A DNA stretch of 64,000 nt from Rhodocyclaceae bacterium (GTDB lineage: Bacteria > Pseudomonadota > Gammaproteobacteria > Burkholderiales > Rhodocyclaceae), in the NCBI GenBank assembly GCA_026646875.1, contig JAPKHL010000001.1, positions 1 through 64,000 on the forward strand, given 5' to 3'. Positions 35,724-45,425 of this stretch are shown one piece after another. How positions within the stretch are numbered: the stretch's first letter is position 1; each line of letters opens with the position of its first letter. The notes beneath the pieces are model-generated. The model was not told the DNA's origin. It saw only the letters and a program-made list of their open reading frames with translations, and made no database searches. A program made the translations under genes and the position numbers.

Positions 35724-36665
35724 CTACAGCTGGTACTCGTCGACGCTGCCGCGCATCGCCATGTCGACCACGCGGCGGGTCAGCTGCGGGGCGAACAGTT
35801 CGATGAAGTCGTATTCGTAACGGCGGATGTGGGTGCCGCGCCTCAGGCCGATGCGCGTGGTGTTGGATCCGAACAGATAGCCGGCATCGATGGCGCGCAG
35901 CCCGGTGTCGCGCGCCGGGTCGTAGGCCATGCGGGCGATGATCCCGAGCCCGAGCCCGAGGCTGACATAGGTCTTGATCACATCGGCGTCGATCGCCGCG
36001 AGCACCACGTTGGGGGACAGCCCCGCCCGTTCGAAGGCCTTGTTGATGCGCGAGCGGCCGGAGAACGCCGGGTCGTAGGTGATCAGCGGCCAGCGCGCCA
36101 GGCTGGCCAGGGTCAGCGAAGACTCGGCCAGCACCGGATGTCCCTCGGGGGCGATCACGCAGTGATCCCACTGATAGCAGGGCAGCATCACCAGCTGCGG
36201 ATACTGATCGAGCGCCTCGGTGGCGATGGCGATGTCGGCCTCGCCGCTCAAGGTCCATTCGGCGATCTGCGTCGGGCTGCCCTGATGCAGCGACAGGCGG
36301 ACCCTGGGGTGGCGGTCGACGAAGCGCTTGACCACGGCCGGCAGCGCATAGCGCGCCTGGGTATGGGTGGTGGCGACGACCAGGCTGCCCGAATCGCCGC
36401 CGGCGTATTCCTCGCCGACCCGCTTGATGTTCTCGGCTTCCTGAAGGATGCGCCCGGCGATCGCCAGGACTTCCCGCCCCGGCTCGGTGACACCGGTCAG
36501 GCGCTTGCCGCTGCGCTCGAAGACGACCACCCCGAGTTCGTCCTCGAGCAGGCGGATCTGCTTGGACACGCCGGGCTGCGAGGTATGCAGGACCTCCGCC
36601 GCCTCGGAAACATTGAGACCGCGGCGGGCGACTTCGACAAGATAACGCAGTTGCTGGAGTTTCAT
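35724..36665 (-). CDS. cysB: CysB-type LysR regulator
   Basis: MKLQQLRYLVEVARRGLNVSEAAEVLHTSQPGVSKQIRLLEDELGVVVFERSGKRLTGVTEPG; THTQARYALP. Confidence 0.88.
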   Translation of the reverse strand: MKLQQLRYLVEVARRGLNVSEAAEVLHTSQPGVSKQIRLLEDELGVVVFERSGKRLTGVTEPGREVLAIAGRILQEAENIKRVGEEYAGGDSGSLVVATTHTQARYALPAVVKRFVDRHPRVRLSLHQGSPTQIAEWTLSGEADIAIATEALDQYPQLVMLPCYQWDHCVIAPEGHPVLAESSLTLASLARWPLITYDPAFSGRSRINKAFERAGLSPNVVLAAIDADVIKTYVSLGLGLGIIARMAYDPARDTGLRAIDAGYLFGSNTTRIGLRRGTHIRRYEYDFIELFAPQLTRRVVDMAMRGSVDEYQL

Positions 36666-36767
36666 ATCGACGCAAATAACCTGAAGATATAACAATCTAA
36701 CTTAATATTCTTTTTACAACAAAGACCCGGCCAATACAATGCGTCCATCTCCCTATTGCGGTGCATC

Positions 36768-37544
36768 ATGGACTGGCTCTACACCCTCTCCGGCTTTGTG
36801 GTCGGCGCCATTGTCGGGCTCACCGGCGTCGGCGGCGGCTCGCTGATGACCCCCTTGCTGGTGCTTCTGTTCGGCGTGCATCCGGCCACGGCGGTCGGCA
36901 CCGACCTGCTCTACGCGGCGATCACCAAGGCCGGCGGCACGGTCGTGCATGCCCGCAAGCAGCATGTGGACTGGCGGATCACCCGCCTGCTCGCCACCGG
37001 CAGCATCCCGGCCGCCGCCCTGACCGTCTGGGGGCTGTCCTTCCTGCCCAAGCGCAGCGACGAGATCTCGCATGTGATCTCGGTCTCGCTCGGCATCGCC
37101 CTGCTGCTCACCGCCTGCGCGATCGTCTTCCGCACGCAGTTGCAGAAGCGGGCGCTCAGTCACGCCGACGACGCGGCACACACGCGCTTCAGCGCACCGA
37201 TCACCATTGCCGTCGGCGCCATCCTCGGCGTGCTCGTCTCGATCTCGTCGGTCGGTGCCGGCGCGCTGGGCGTCGCCGTCCTCTTCTACCTGTATCCGCG
37301 CATGCCGGCGATCCGCGTGGTCGGCAGCGACGTCGCACATGCCGTGCCGCTGACACTGGTGGCCGGCATCGGCCACTGGCTGCTCGGCAGCATCGACTGG
37401 GCACTGCTCGGGAGCCTGCTGCTCGGCTCGCTGCCCGGCATCTGGCTCGGCAGCCATGCTTCGGCTAAAGTGCCGGACCGTTTCCTGCGGCCCATCCTCG
37501 CCAGCATGCTGGTGCTGATCGGCGGCAAGCTGATTGCCTCATAA
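36768..37544 (+). CDS. TauE/SafE (TSUP) family permease
   Basis: VGAIVGLTGVGGGSLMTPLLVLLFGVHPATAVGTDLLYAAITKAGG. Confidence 0.9.
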   Translation: MDWLYTLSGFVVGAIVGLTGVGGGSLMTPLLVLLFGVHPATAVGTDLLYAAITKAGGTVVHARKQHVDWRITRLLATGSIPAAALTVWGLSFLPKRSDEISHVISVSLGIALLLTACAIVFRTQLQKRALSHADDAAHTRFSAPITIAVGAILGVLVSISSVGAGALGVAVLFYLYPRMPAIRVVGSDVAHAVPLTLVAGIGHWLLGSIDWALLGSLLLGSLPGIWLGSHASAKVPDRFLRPILASMLVLIGGKLIAS

Positions 37545-37559
37545 AACAAGGAGCGACGA

Positions 37560-39275
37560 ATGTATCGCTACGACAGTATCGACCAACAGATGATCGACGA
37601 CCGCGTCGCCCAGTACCGCGACCAGATGGCCCGCCACCTGGCCGGCGAGCTGTCCGGCGACGACCTGCGCCCACTGCGCCTGCAGAACGGGCTGTACATC
37701 CAGCGGCACGGCCCGATGCATCGCATCGCCGTGCCCTACGGAATGCTCGCCTCGCGCCAGCTGCGCAAGCTGGCCGAGGTCTCGCGCCGCTACGATCGCG
37801 GCTACGGCCACTTCACGACGCGCCACAACCTGCAGTTCCACTGGCCGAAATTCGAGGAGACGCCGGAGATCCTGGCCGAGCTGGCCACCGTGCAGATGCA
37901 CGCGATCCAGACCTCGGGCAACTGCGTGCGCAATGTGACGACCGACCAGTTCGCCGGCGTCGCCCCCGACGAGCTGACCGATCCGCGGCCATGGTGCGAG
38001 ATCATCCGCCAGTGGTCCACCTTCCACCCGGAATTCGCCTTCCTGCCGCGCAAGTTCAAGATCGCCGTCAACGCGGCGGCGAGCGACCGCGCGGTGATCC
38101 GGGCGCACGACATCGGCCTGGAGTTCGTGCGCGACCCCTCGGGAGAAACCGGCGACAGCGGTTTCCGCGTGTTCGTTGGCGGCGGCCTCGGGCGCACGCC
38201 GATCCTCGGCAAGGTGGTGCGCGAATTCCTGCCCTGGCGGCACCTGCTCACCTATCTCGACGCGATCCTGCGCGTATACAACCGCTACGGCCGGCGCGAC
38301 AACGCCTTCAAGGCGCGCATCAAGATTCTCGTGCAGGCGCTCGGCGTCGAGGAATTCGCCCGCCAGGTGGAAGCCGAATGGGCGCATCTCGCCGACGGCC
38401 CGGCGACGCTGACGGCAGCCGAATTCGACCGCGTCGCCGCCGACTTCGCGCCACCGCCCTACGCCCCCCTGCCGGACGAGGATCTCGGCTTCAGCGCCCA
38501 CCTGCGCGACGACAAGGCCTTCGCCGCCTGGGTCCGGCGCAACGTGCACGCGCACAAGGTACCGGGCTATGCCGCGTTGACCCTGTCGTTGAAGAAGCCC
38601 GGCGTGCCGCCCGGCGACATCACCGCCGAACAGATGGAAGCGGTGGCCGATCTCGCCGACCGCTACAGCTTCGGCGAGGTGCGCGTCAGCCACGAGCAGA
38701 ACCTGGTGCTGGCCGATGTGCGCAAGAGCGACCTCCACACGGTGTGGACCCTCGCCCGCGCGCAGGGCCTCGCGACGCCGACCGTCGGCCTGCTGACCGA
38801 CATGATCTGCTGCCCCGGCGGCGATCTCTGCTCGCTGGCCAACGCCCGCTCGGTGCCGATCGCCGACGCCGTACAGCAGCGCTTCGAGGACCTCGACTAC
38901 CTGCACGACATCGGCGAGATCTCGCTGAATATCTCGGGCTGCATGAACTCCTGCGGGCATCACCACGTTTCGAACATCGGCATTCTCGGCGTCGACAAGA
39001 ACGACGAGGAGTGGTACCAGGTCACCCTCGGCGGCCAGCAGGGCAACGACACCACCATCGGCAAGGTCATCGGCCCGTCCTTCGCGGCCGAGGAAGTGCC
39101 AGACGTGATCGAGGCGCTGATCGATGTCTATCTCGAACAGCGCACGCCGGAAGAGCGCTTCATCGACACCCTGCTGCGGATCGGCAGCGAGCCCTTCAAG
39201 GCGCGCGCCTATCAGGGCCGCGACCGGCGCAAGCCGGCGGCCAACGACTCGGAAAGGAAGGTGGCCAATGCCTAG
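37560..39275 (+). CDS. cysI: Sulfite reductase hemoprotein (nitrite/sulfite reductase) beta subunit
   Basis: FTTRHNLQFHWPKFEE; siroheme/4Fe-4S motifs CCPGGDLCSLANA and ISGCMNSCGHHHVSNIGI. Confidence 0.93.
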   Translation: MYRYDSIDQQMIDDRVAQYRDQMARHLAGELSGDDLRPLRLQNGLYIQRHGPMHRIAVPYGMLASRQLRKLAEVSRRYDRGYGHFTTRHNLQFHWPKFEETPEILAELATVQMHAIQTSGNCVRNVTTDQFAGVAPDELTDPRPWCEIIRQWSTFHPEFAFLPRKFKIAVNAAASDRAVIRAHDIGLEFVRDPSGETGDSGFRVFVGGGLGRTPILGKVVREFLPWRHLLTYLDAILRVYNRYGRRDNAFKARIKILVQALGVEEFARQVEAEWAHLADGPATLTAAEFDRVAADFAPPPYAPLPDEDLGFSAHLRDDKAFAAWVRRNVHAHKVPGYAALTLSLKKPGVPPGDITAEQMEAVADLADRYSFGEVRVSHEQNLVLADVRKSDLHTVWTLARAQGLATPTVGLLTDMICCPGGDLCSLANARSVPIADAVQQRFEDLDYLHDIGEISLNISGCMNSCGHHHVSNIGILGVDKNDEEWYQVTLGGQQGNDTTIGKVIGPSFAAEEVPDVIEALIDVYLEQRTPEERFIDTLLRIGSEPFKARAYQGRDRRKPAANDSERKVANA

Positions 39276-39777
39276 GATCATCCAGAACGGCGCGATCGTC
39301 GACGACCCGCGCACACCCTTTCGCCTGCCCGAGGGGGCCAGTCCGGAAACCGTCGCCCTGCCGGCGGGTCTCACGCTGCTGCCGCTCGCCGTCTGGCTGG
39401 CGCGCCGCGACGATGTCCTCGCCCTGGGCGCGCCGGCCGGTGTCTGGCTGGACAGCAACGAGGGTCCGGAGGCCATCGCCGCCGACCTCGGCCGCATCGC
39501 GGTGGTCGGCGTGAACTTCCCGAAATTCACCGACGGGCGCGGCTACTCGACCGCCCGCCTGCTGCGCGACCGCTATGCCTATCGCGGCGAGATCCGCGCC
39601 ATCGGCGACGTGCTCCACGACCAGCTGTTCTACATGAAGCGCTGCGGCTTCGACGCCTTCGCGCTGCGCGCCGACCAGAACGTCGAAAAGGCGCTCACCG
39701 CCTTCCGCACCTTCGGCAATGCCTATCAGGCCGCCGTCGACCAGCCGCAGCCCCTGTTCCGCCGCCGCGCCGCCTGA
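39268..39777 (+). CDS. DUF934 family protein (CysI-associated)
   Basis: GVNFPKFTDGRGYSTARLLRDRYAYRGEIRAIGDVLHDQLFYMKRCGFDAF; overlaps the cysI stop. Confidence 0.88.
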   Translation: MPRIIQNGAIVDDPRTPFRLPEGASPETVALPAGLTLLPLAVWLARRDDVLALGAPAGVWLDSNEGPEAIAADLGRIAVVGVNFPKFTDGRGYSTARLLRDRYAYRGEIRAIGDVLHDQLFYMKRCGFDAFALRADQNVEKALTAFRTFGNAYQAAVDQPQPLFRRRAA

Positions 39778-39786
39778 GGAGTCCCC

Positions 39787-40509
39787 ATGGCCATCAACGT
39801 CAATCTCAACGACTCCGCGCTGGCCGACTCGGTCGCCGTCAAGACTGCCGCCGCGCGCACCCTGCTCGCCCGCATCGCCGGCGAATACGCACCGGCGGTC
39901 TTCGCCAACAGCCTCGGTGCCGAGGACATGCTGCTCACCGACCTGATCGTCGGCGATGGCCTGCCGATCGAGATCTTCTCCCTCGATACCGGCCGCCTGC
40001 CGCTGGAAACCTACGATCTGATCGCCGAGGTGAAGAAGCACTACGGTCTCGCACTCACCCTCTACTATCCGCAGCACACGCTGATCGAGGCCTACACGCG
40101 CCAGCACGGCATCAACGCCTTCTACGAATCGGTCGAGCTGCGCAAGGCCTGCTGCCATGCGCGCAAGGTCGAACCGCTGCAGCGCGCACTGGCCGGCCGC
40201 AAGGCCTGGATCACCGGCATGCGCGCGCAGCAGTCGGCCACCCGCGACGGATTGCCGCAGCAGGTCTTCGACGAGGCCAACGGACTGGAGAAGTTCAACC
40301 CGCTGGCCGACTGGACGGAAAAGGAAGTCTGGTTCTACATCAAGCAGAAAGGCGTGCCGTACAACGCACTGCACGACCGCTTCTACCCGAGCATCGGCTG
40401 CGCGCCCTGCACGCGCGCCGTGACCCCCGGCGAGGATGTCCGCGCCGGCCGCTGGTGGTGGGAAAACCCCGAATCCAAGGAATGCGGTCTGCACGTCAAG
40501 CGCGCCTAG
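39787..40509 (+). CDS. cysH: Adenylylsulfate (APS)-type sulfate reductase
   Basis: FANSLGAEDMLLTDLI; SLDTGRLPLETYDL; CC motif (LRKACCHARK) plus CAPC (SIGCAPCTRAV), the Cys pattern of Fe-S APS reductases. Confidence 0.92.
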   Translation: MAINVNLNDSALADSVAVKTAAARTLLARIAGEYAPAVFANSLGAEDMLLTDLIVGDGLPIEIFSLDTGRLPLETYDLIAEVKKHYGLALTLYYPQHTLIEAYTRQHGINAFYESVELRKACCHARKVEPLQRALAGRKAWITGMRAQQSATRDGLPQQVFDEANGLEKFNPLADWTEKEVWFYIKQKGVPYNALHDRFYPSIGCAPCTRAVTPGEDVRAGRWWWENPESKECGLHVKRA

Positions 40510-40563
40510 GGTAGATTTCGGTGAATTCGCGGGGGACCGAGCCGACGGTCCCCGCACATGTCG

Positions 40564-40602
40564 ACGCAACGGACGCGCCCCGCGCCCGTTGCGTTGTTCT
40601 TT
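40564..40602 (+). terminator. Probable terminator downstream of cysH
   Basis: acgcaacgg...ccgttgcgt stem followed by tgttcttt. Confidence 0.6.
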
Positions 40603-40683
40603 GCACGCCACCGCCGAACTTTCGCCGGCCGGCCGCCTCCAACCCGCAGCGGGCGGTAGCGCCCGAAAATGGAGGAGTGCATC

Positions 40684-40923
40684 ATGGAACGTCCGGTACA
40701 CGACATGAGCAATCTGTTCGCCCAGCTGGGCGAACCATCCGACGAAGCCGGCATCGCGCGCTTCATCGAGCGGCATTCGCCCCTGCCGGGGAGCGTGCAG
40801 CTGCATGACGCAGCCTTCTGGACCGCCGCGCAGTCCCGCTTCCTGCGCGAAGCGATCCTCGAGGATGCCGACTGGGCCGAGGTCATCGACGCGCTGAACC
40901 GGGAGCTGCATCTTCGCCACTAG
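40684..40923 (+). CDS. DUF2789 family small protein
   Basis: [27 protein letters not shown]...[35 protein letters not shown] upstream. Confidence 0.75.
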   Translation: MERPVHDMSNLFAQLGEPSDEAGIARFIERHSPLPGSVQLHDAAFWTAAQSRFLREAILEDADWAEVIDALNRELHLRH

Positions 40924-40934
40924 CGGTGCCGGAC

Positions 40935-42320
40935 ATGGAACGGCTGGAGCACGACGCCTTCGGCGACATCGCGGTTGACGACGCGCGCCTGTGGGGCGCA
41001 CAGACGCAGCGGGCGCTGCAGCATTTCACGTCATCCGGCGAGCGCATGCCGGCGGCGCTGATCCAGGCGCTGGCGCGGGTCAAGGCGGCCTGTGCCGAGG
41101 TCAACCGCGATCTCGGCCTGCTGCCGGCCGACAAGGCGGCCGCCCTGATCGCGGCGGCCGAGGAAATCGCCGCCGGCGGGCATGCCGACGAGTTTCCGCT
41201 GCCGCTCTGGCAGAGCGGATCGGGCACCCAGAGCCACATGAACCTCAACGAGGTGCTGGCCAACCGGGCTTCGGAACTACTTGGCGGACCGCGCGGCCGG
41301 GGCCGCCGCATCCACCCCAACGATGACGCCAATCTCGGCCAGTCGACCAACGACGTCTTTCCGAGCGCCATGCATCTCGCAGCAGCCAGCGCGCTGGTGT
41401 CGCGACTGCAGCCCGCGCTGACGCGCCTGAGCGAGACGATCGATGCGCAGGCGGCAGCCTTTGCCGGCATCGTCAAGATCGGCCGCACCCACCTGCAGGA
41501 TGCCACGCCCCTCACGCTCGGCCAGGAGTTCTCCGGCTACGCCGCGCAGCTACGCCTCGCGGCCACGGCGGTCGCCGCCGCCCTGCCAGCCCTTTATCCG
41601 CTGGCCGTGGGCGGCACCGCCGTGGGCACCGGCCTCAACACGCACCCGGAATTCGGTGAGCGCGTGGCCGTCGTGCTGGCCCGGCGCACGGGACTGCCCT
41701 TCGTCGGCGCCGCCAACAAGTTCGCCGCACTGGCCGGACACGAACCGCTGCTCGCCGCGCATGGCGCGCTGAGGACGCTGGCCGCCGCGCTCAACAAGAT
41801 CGCCAACGATCTGCGCTGGCTGGCTTCCGGCCCGCGTTCCGGCCTCGGGGAGCTGGCCCTGCCGGAGAACGAACCGGGGAGCTCGATCATGCCCGGCAAG
41901 GTCAACCCGACCCAGTGCGAGGCACTCACGATGCGTTGCTGCCAGATCTTCGGCAACGACGTGACGATTGCTTTCGCCGGTGCATCCGGGCAGTTCGAGC
42001 TGAACGTCTTCAAGCCGGTGATCGCGCACGCCTTCCTGCAGAGCGTCGACCTGCTCGCCGACGGCATGGACGATTTCGAGCGCCACTGCGTCCGCGGCAT
42101 CGCGCCCCGCCCGGAGCGCATTGCCGAACTGCTCGAGCGCTCGCTGATGCTGGTGACCGCGCTGGTCCCACACATCGGCTACGACCGCGCCGCCGAGATC
42201 GCCCGGCACGCCGCCGCAACCGGCGGCACCCTGCGGGAAGCGGCGCTGGCGCTGGGCCATGTGAACGCCGCGCAATACGATGCCTGGATCGATCCGGGAG
42301 CGATGACCGGACCGCGCTGA
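40935..42320 (+). CDS. fumC: Class II fumarate hydratase
   Basis: [57 protein letters not shown]. Confidence 0.93.
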   Translation: MERLEHDAFGDIAVDDARLWGAQTQRALQHFTSSGERMPAALIQALARVKAACAEVNRDLGLLPADKAAALIAAAEEIAAGGHADEFPLPLWQSGSGTQSHMNLNEVLANRASELLGGPRGRGRRIHPNDDANLGQSTNDVFPSAMHLAAASALVSRLQPALTRLSETIDAQAAAFAGIVKIGRTHLQDATPLTLGQEFSGYAAQLRLAATAVAAALPALYPLAVGGTAVGTGLNTHPEFGERVAVVLARRTGLPFVGAANKFAALAGHEPLLAAHGALRTLAAALNKIANDLRWLASGPRSGLGELALPENEPGSSIMPGKVNPTQCEALTMRCCQIFGNDVTIAFAGASGQFELNVFKPVIAHAFLQSVDLLADGMDDFERHCVRGIAPRPERIAELLERSLMLVTALVPHIGYDRAAEIARHAAATGGTLREAALALGHVNAAQYDAWIDPGAMTGPR

Positions 42321-42430
42321 GCGGCAGCTTATTACTTCGAGACATAACCGGATTAGCAATTGTTCTAAAAAGAGCATTTGGTCATTGCTACAATGGCGCC
42401 CATCCTCCATCGCTCCCGATTTCACGCGCA
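42321..42430 (+). promoter_or_regulatory. AT-rich cysDN promoter region, possible CysB target
   Basis: AT-rich island (ataaccggattagcaattgttctaaaaagagcatttggtcattgctacaat) upstream of cysD. Confidence 0.35.
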
Positions 42431-43360
42431 ATGACCCAAGCCACCCAAACCACCCTGTCGAAAACGACACTCAGCCATCTCGACTGGCTCGAAGCCGAGG
42501 CCATCCACATCATGCGCGAAGTGGCCGGCCAGTGCGCCAACCCGGTGCTGCTCTTCTCCGGCGGCAAGGACTCGATCTGCATGCTGCGGATCGCCGAGAA
42601 GGCCTTTCGCCCGGGGCGCTTCCCCTTCCCGCTGATGCACATCGACACCGGGCACAACTACAGGGAAGTCACCGATTTCCGCGACAAGCGCGCCGCCGAA
42701 CTCGGCGAACGCCTGATCGTCCGCTCGGTCGAGGATTCGATGAGGCGCGGCACCGTGGTGCTCAAATCGGCCGACGAATCGCGCAACAAGCACCAGTCGG
42801 TGACGCTGCTCGAGGCCATCGAGGAATTCGGCTTCGACGCCTGCATCGGCGGCGCCCGCCGCGACGAGGAGAAGGCACGCGCCAAGGAGCGCATCTGCTC
42901 GTTCCGCGACGAATTCGGCCAGTGGGATCCGAAGAACCAGCGCCCCGAACTGTGGAGCCTGTACAACGCGCGCGCCTTCAAGGGCGAGAACATCCGCGTC
43001 TTCCCCATCTCCAACTGGACCGAGATCGACGTCTGGCAGTACATCGAGCGCGAGAAGCTCGAACTGCCGTCGATCTACTTCGCTCACACGCGCCCGGTGG
43101 TGCGCAAGGCGGGCGGCATGCTGCCGGTCACCGAGATCACTCCGGCCAAACCCGGCGACATCGTCGAGGACGTACGGGTGCGCTTCCGCACCGTGGGCGA
43201 CATCACCTGCACGGCGCCGGTCGAGTCGGACGCCGATACGGTGGCCAAGATCATCGAGGAAACCGCCACGACGACGATCACCGAGCGCGGCGCAACCCGC
43301 CTCGACGATCAGACCTCCGAGGCTTCCATGGAACAACGCAAGAAAGAGGGCTACTTCTGA
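42431..43360 (+). CDS. cysD: Sulfate adenylyltransferase subunit 2
   Basis: LSHLDWLEAEAIHIMREVAGQCANPVLLFSGGKDSICMLRIAEKAF. Confidence 0.96.
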   Translation: MTQATQTTLSKTTLSHLDWLEAEAIHIMREVAGQCANPVLLFSGGKDSICMLRIAEKAFRPGRFPFPLMHIDTGHNYREVTDFRDKRAAELGERLIVRSVEDSMRRGTVVLKSADESRNKHQSVTLLEAIEEFGFDACIGGARRDEEKARAKERICSFRDEFGQWDPKNQRPELWSLYNARAFKGENIRVFPISNWTEIDVWQYIEREKLELPSIYFAHTRPVVRKAGGMLPVTEITPAKPGDIVEDVRVRFRTVGDITCTAPVESDADTVAKIIEETATTTITERGATRLDDQTSEASMEQRKKEGYF

Positions 43361-44637
43361 TGTCCGCCATCGAAAAACTCCCCGTCGACAACGGCCTGCT
43401 CCGTTTCCTCACCTGCGGCAGCGTGGACGACGGCAAAAGCACGCTGATCGGCCGCCTGCTGTTCGACACCAAGGCCATCCTCGCCGACACCCTGCACGCC
43501 ATCGAGCGCACCTCGCAGAAGCGCGGCATGGAAGCCGTTGACCTCTCGCTGCTCACCGACGGCCTGCAGGCCGAGCGCGAACAGGGCATCACCATCGACG
43601 TCGCCTACCGCTACTTCACCACCGGCACGCGCAAGTACATCATCGCCGACGCACCGGGCCACGAACAGTACACGCGCAACATGGTGACCGCCGCCTCGAC
43701 GGCCAACCTCGCCATCATCCTGATCGACGCGCGCAAGGGCGTGCTGACGCAGACGCGCCGCCACTCCTACCTCGCCCATCTGGTGAACATCCCGCACGTC
43801 GTCGTCGCGGTGAACAAGATGGACCTGGTGGACTACGCGCAGGACACCTACGAGAAGATCAAGGCCGACTACCTCGCCTTCGCCGCCAAGCTCGGCATCG
43901 ACGACGTGCGCTTCATTCCGATGTCGGCGCTCAACGGCGACATGGTCGTCGAGCGCGGCGAACGCCTCGACTGGTACGACGGCCCGACCCTGCTCGACAT
44001 CCTCGAGACCGCCCCGGCCGCGCACACCGAGCATGTCGAGAAATTCCGCTTCCCGGTGCAGTTCGTCTGCCGCCCGCAGGACTCCGCCAACCCCGAGCTG
44101 CATGACTACCGCGGTTTCATGGGCCGCGTCGAATCCGGCGAGCTGACCTCCGGCGAGGCCGTCACCGTGCTGCCCTCCGGCCGCGAAACCCGCGTCAAGG
44201 CCATCGAACTGTACGGCGAGCGGCTGCCGCGTGCCGTCTCCGAGCAATCCGTGACCATCCTGCTCGAGGACGAGATCGACATCTCGCGCGGCGACATGAT
44301 CGTCAAATCGAGCGAACTGCCGAACGTCACCAAGCAGATCGACGCCATGCTCTGCTGGCTCTCGGAAACCCCCCTCGATCCGCGCCGCAAGTACATCGTT
44401 CGCCACACCACGCGCGAAAGCAAGGCCATGCTCGCCGGCATCGACCACCGCATGGACATCAACACGATGGAACGGCAGCCGGCCGAAAAGCTGGCGATGA
44501 ACGACATCGCCCGCGTCACGATCAAGCTGGCCCAACCGCTGTTCACGGACCCCTACAGCGAGAACCGTGGCACCGGCGCCTTCATCGTCATCGACGAATC
44601 GACCAACAACACGGTCGGCGCCGGCATGATCGTCTAG
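43360..44637 (+). CDS. cysN: Sulfate adenylyltransferase subunit 1 (GTPase), no fused CysC domain
   Basis: FLTCGSVDDGKSTLIGRLLFDTKAI; DAPGHEQYTRNMVTAAS; ends at 425 aa. Confidence 0.96.
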   Translation: MSAIEKLPVDNGLLRFLTCGSVDDGKSTLIGRLLFDTKAILADTLHAIERTSQKRGMEAVDLSLLTDGLQAEREQGITIDVAYRYFTTGTRKYIIADAPGHEQYTRNMVTAASTANLAIILIDARKGVLTQTRRHSYLAHLVNIPHVVVAVNKMDLVDYAQDTYEKIKADYLAFAAKLGIDDVRFIPMSALNGDMVVERGERLDWYDGPTLLDILETAPAAHTEHVEKFRFPVQFVCRPQDSANPELHDYRGFMGRVESGELTSGEAVTVLPSGRETRVKAIELYGERLPRAVSEQSVTILLEDEIDISRGDMIVKSSELPNVTKQIDAMLCWLSETPLDPRRKYIVRHTTRESKAMLAGIDHRMDINTMERQPAEKLAMNDIARVTIKLAQPLFTDPYSENRGTGAFIVIDESTNNTVGAGMIV

Positions 44638-44644
44638 CCAGGAT

Positions 44645-44678
44645 GACCTGCACTGCCGCCCATGCGGCAGTGCAGGTC
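44645..44678. repeat. Perfect 15-bp inverted repeat with 4-nt loop between convergent cysN and kdpE
   Basis: gacctgcactgccgc-ccat-gcggcagtgcaggtc; no U tract. Confidence 0.85.
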
Positions 44679-44723
44679 GGAAAATGCGGACAAGGCGACA
44701 CGACGGCTCGTGCCCCCTGCCCC

Positions 44724-45425
44724 TCACTGGTCGACCAGGCGGTAGCCGACACCGGATTCGGTCCGCAGGTAGCGGGGGATGTTCGGGTCGATTTCCAGTT
44801 TCTTGCGCAGGCCGGCCATGTAGACGCGCAGATAGTGGGTATCGTCCGCATGTCCTGGCCCCCATACCTCGCGCAGCAGTTGCCGGTGCGTCACCACCCG
44901 CCCCATATTGACGACGAGCGCCGAGAGCAGCCGGTATTCGATCGGCGTCAGGTGGATTTCCACTCCGCCACGCCAGACCATCCGCTTCACCAGATCGACA
45001 CACAGATCGCCGACATCGACGCACGGACTCTCGGTCGCGGCCCGGACGATCCGCCGCAACAGCGCGCGCACGCGTGCCTGCAGTTCGGCGATGCCGAAAG
45101 GCTTGGTCAGATAATCGTCGGCACCGGCATCGAGCGCACGAACCTTTTCTCCCTCCAGGCTGCGTGCCGAGAGAATCAGGATCGGCACGCCGGACCAGGC
45201 GCGAATCTCGCGAATGACCTCGATCCCGTCACGATCCGGCAGGCCAAGGTCGAGCACCACGAGATCGGGCTTGCGTGTACCGGTCTCGATAATGCCGCGC
45301 TCGGCGCAATCGGCCTCGACCACGGTACAACCCTCGGCTTCCAGCGCCGTCCGCACGAAACGACGGATCTGCGTCTCGTCCTCGATCAGGACCACGTTGT
45401 GCATGTGTTTTCCCCGGGCCTTCAT
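44724..45425 (-). CDS. kdpE: Response regulator KdpE
   Basis: OmpR-type REC plus winged helix; HYLRVYMAGLRKKLEIDPNIPRYLRTESGVGYRL; overlaps the kdpD stop. Confidence 0.93.
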   Translation of the reverse strand: MKARGKHMHNVVLIEDETQIRRFVRTALEAEGCTVVEADCAERGIIETGTRKPDLVVLDLGLPDRDGIEVIREIRAWSGVPILILSARSLEGEKVRALDAGADDYLTKPFGIAELQARVRALLRRIVRAATESPCVDVGDLCVDLVKRMVWRGGVEIHLTPIEYRLLSALVVNMGRVVTHRQLLREVWGPGHADDTHYLRVYMAGLRKKLEIDPNIPRYLRTESGVGYRLVDQ

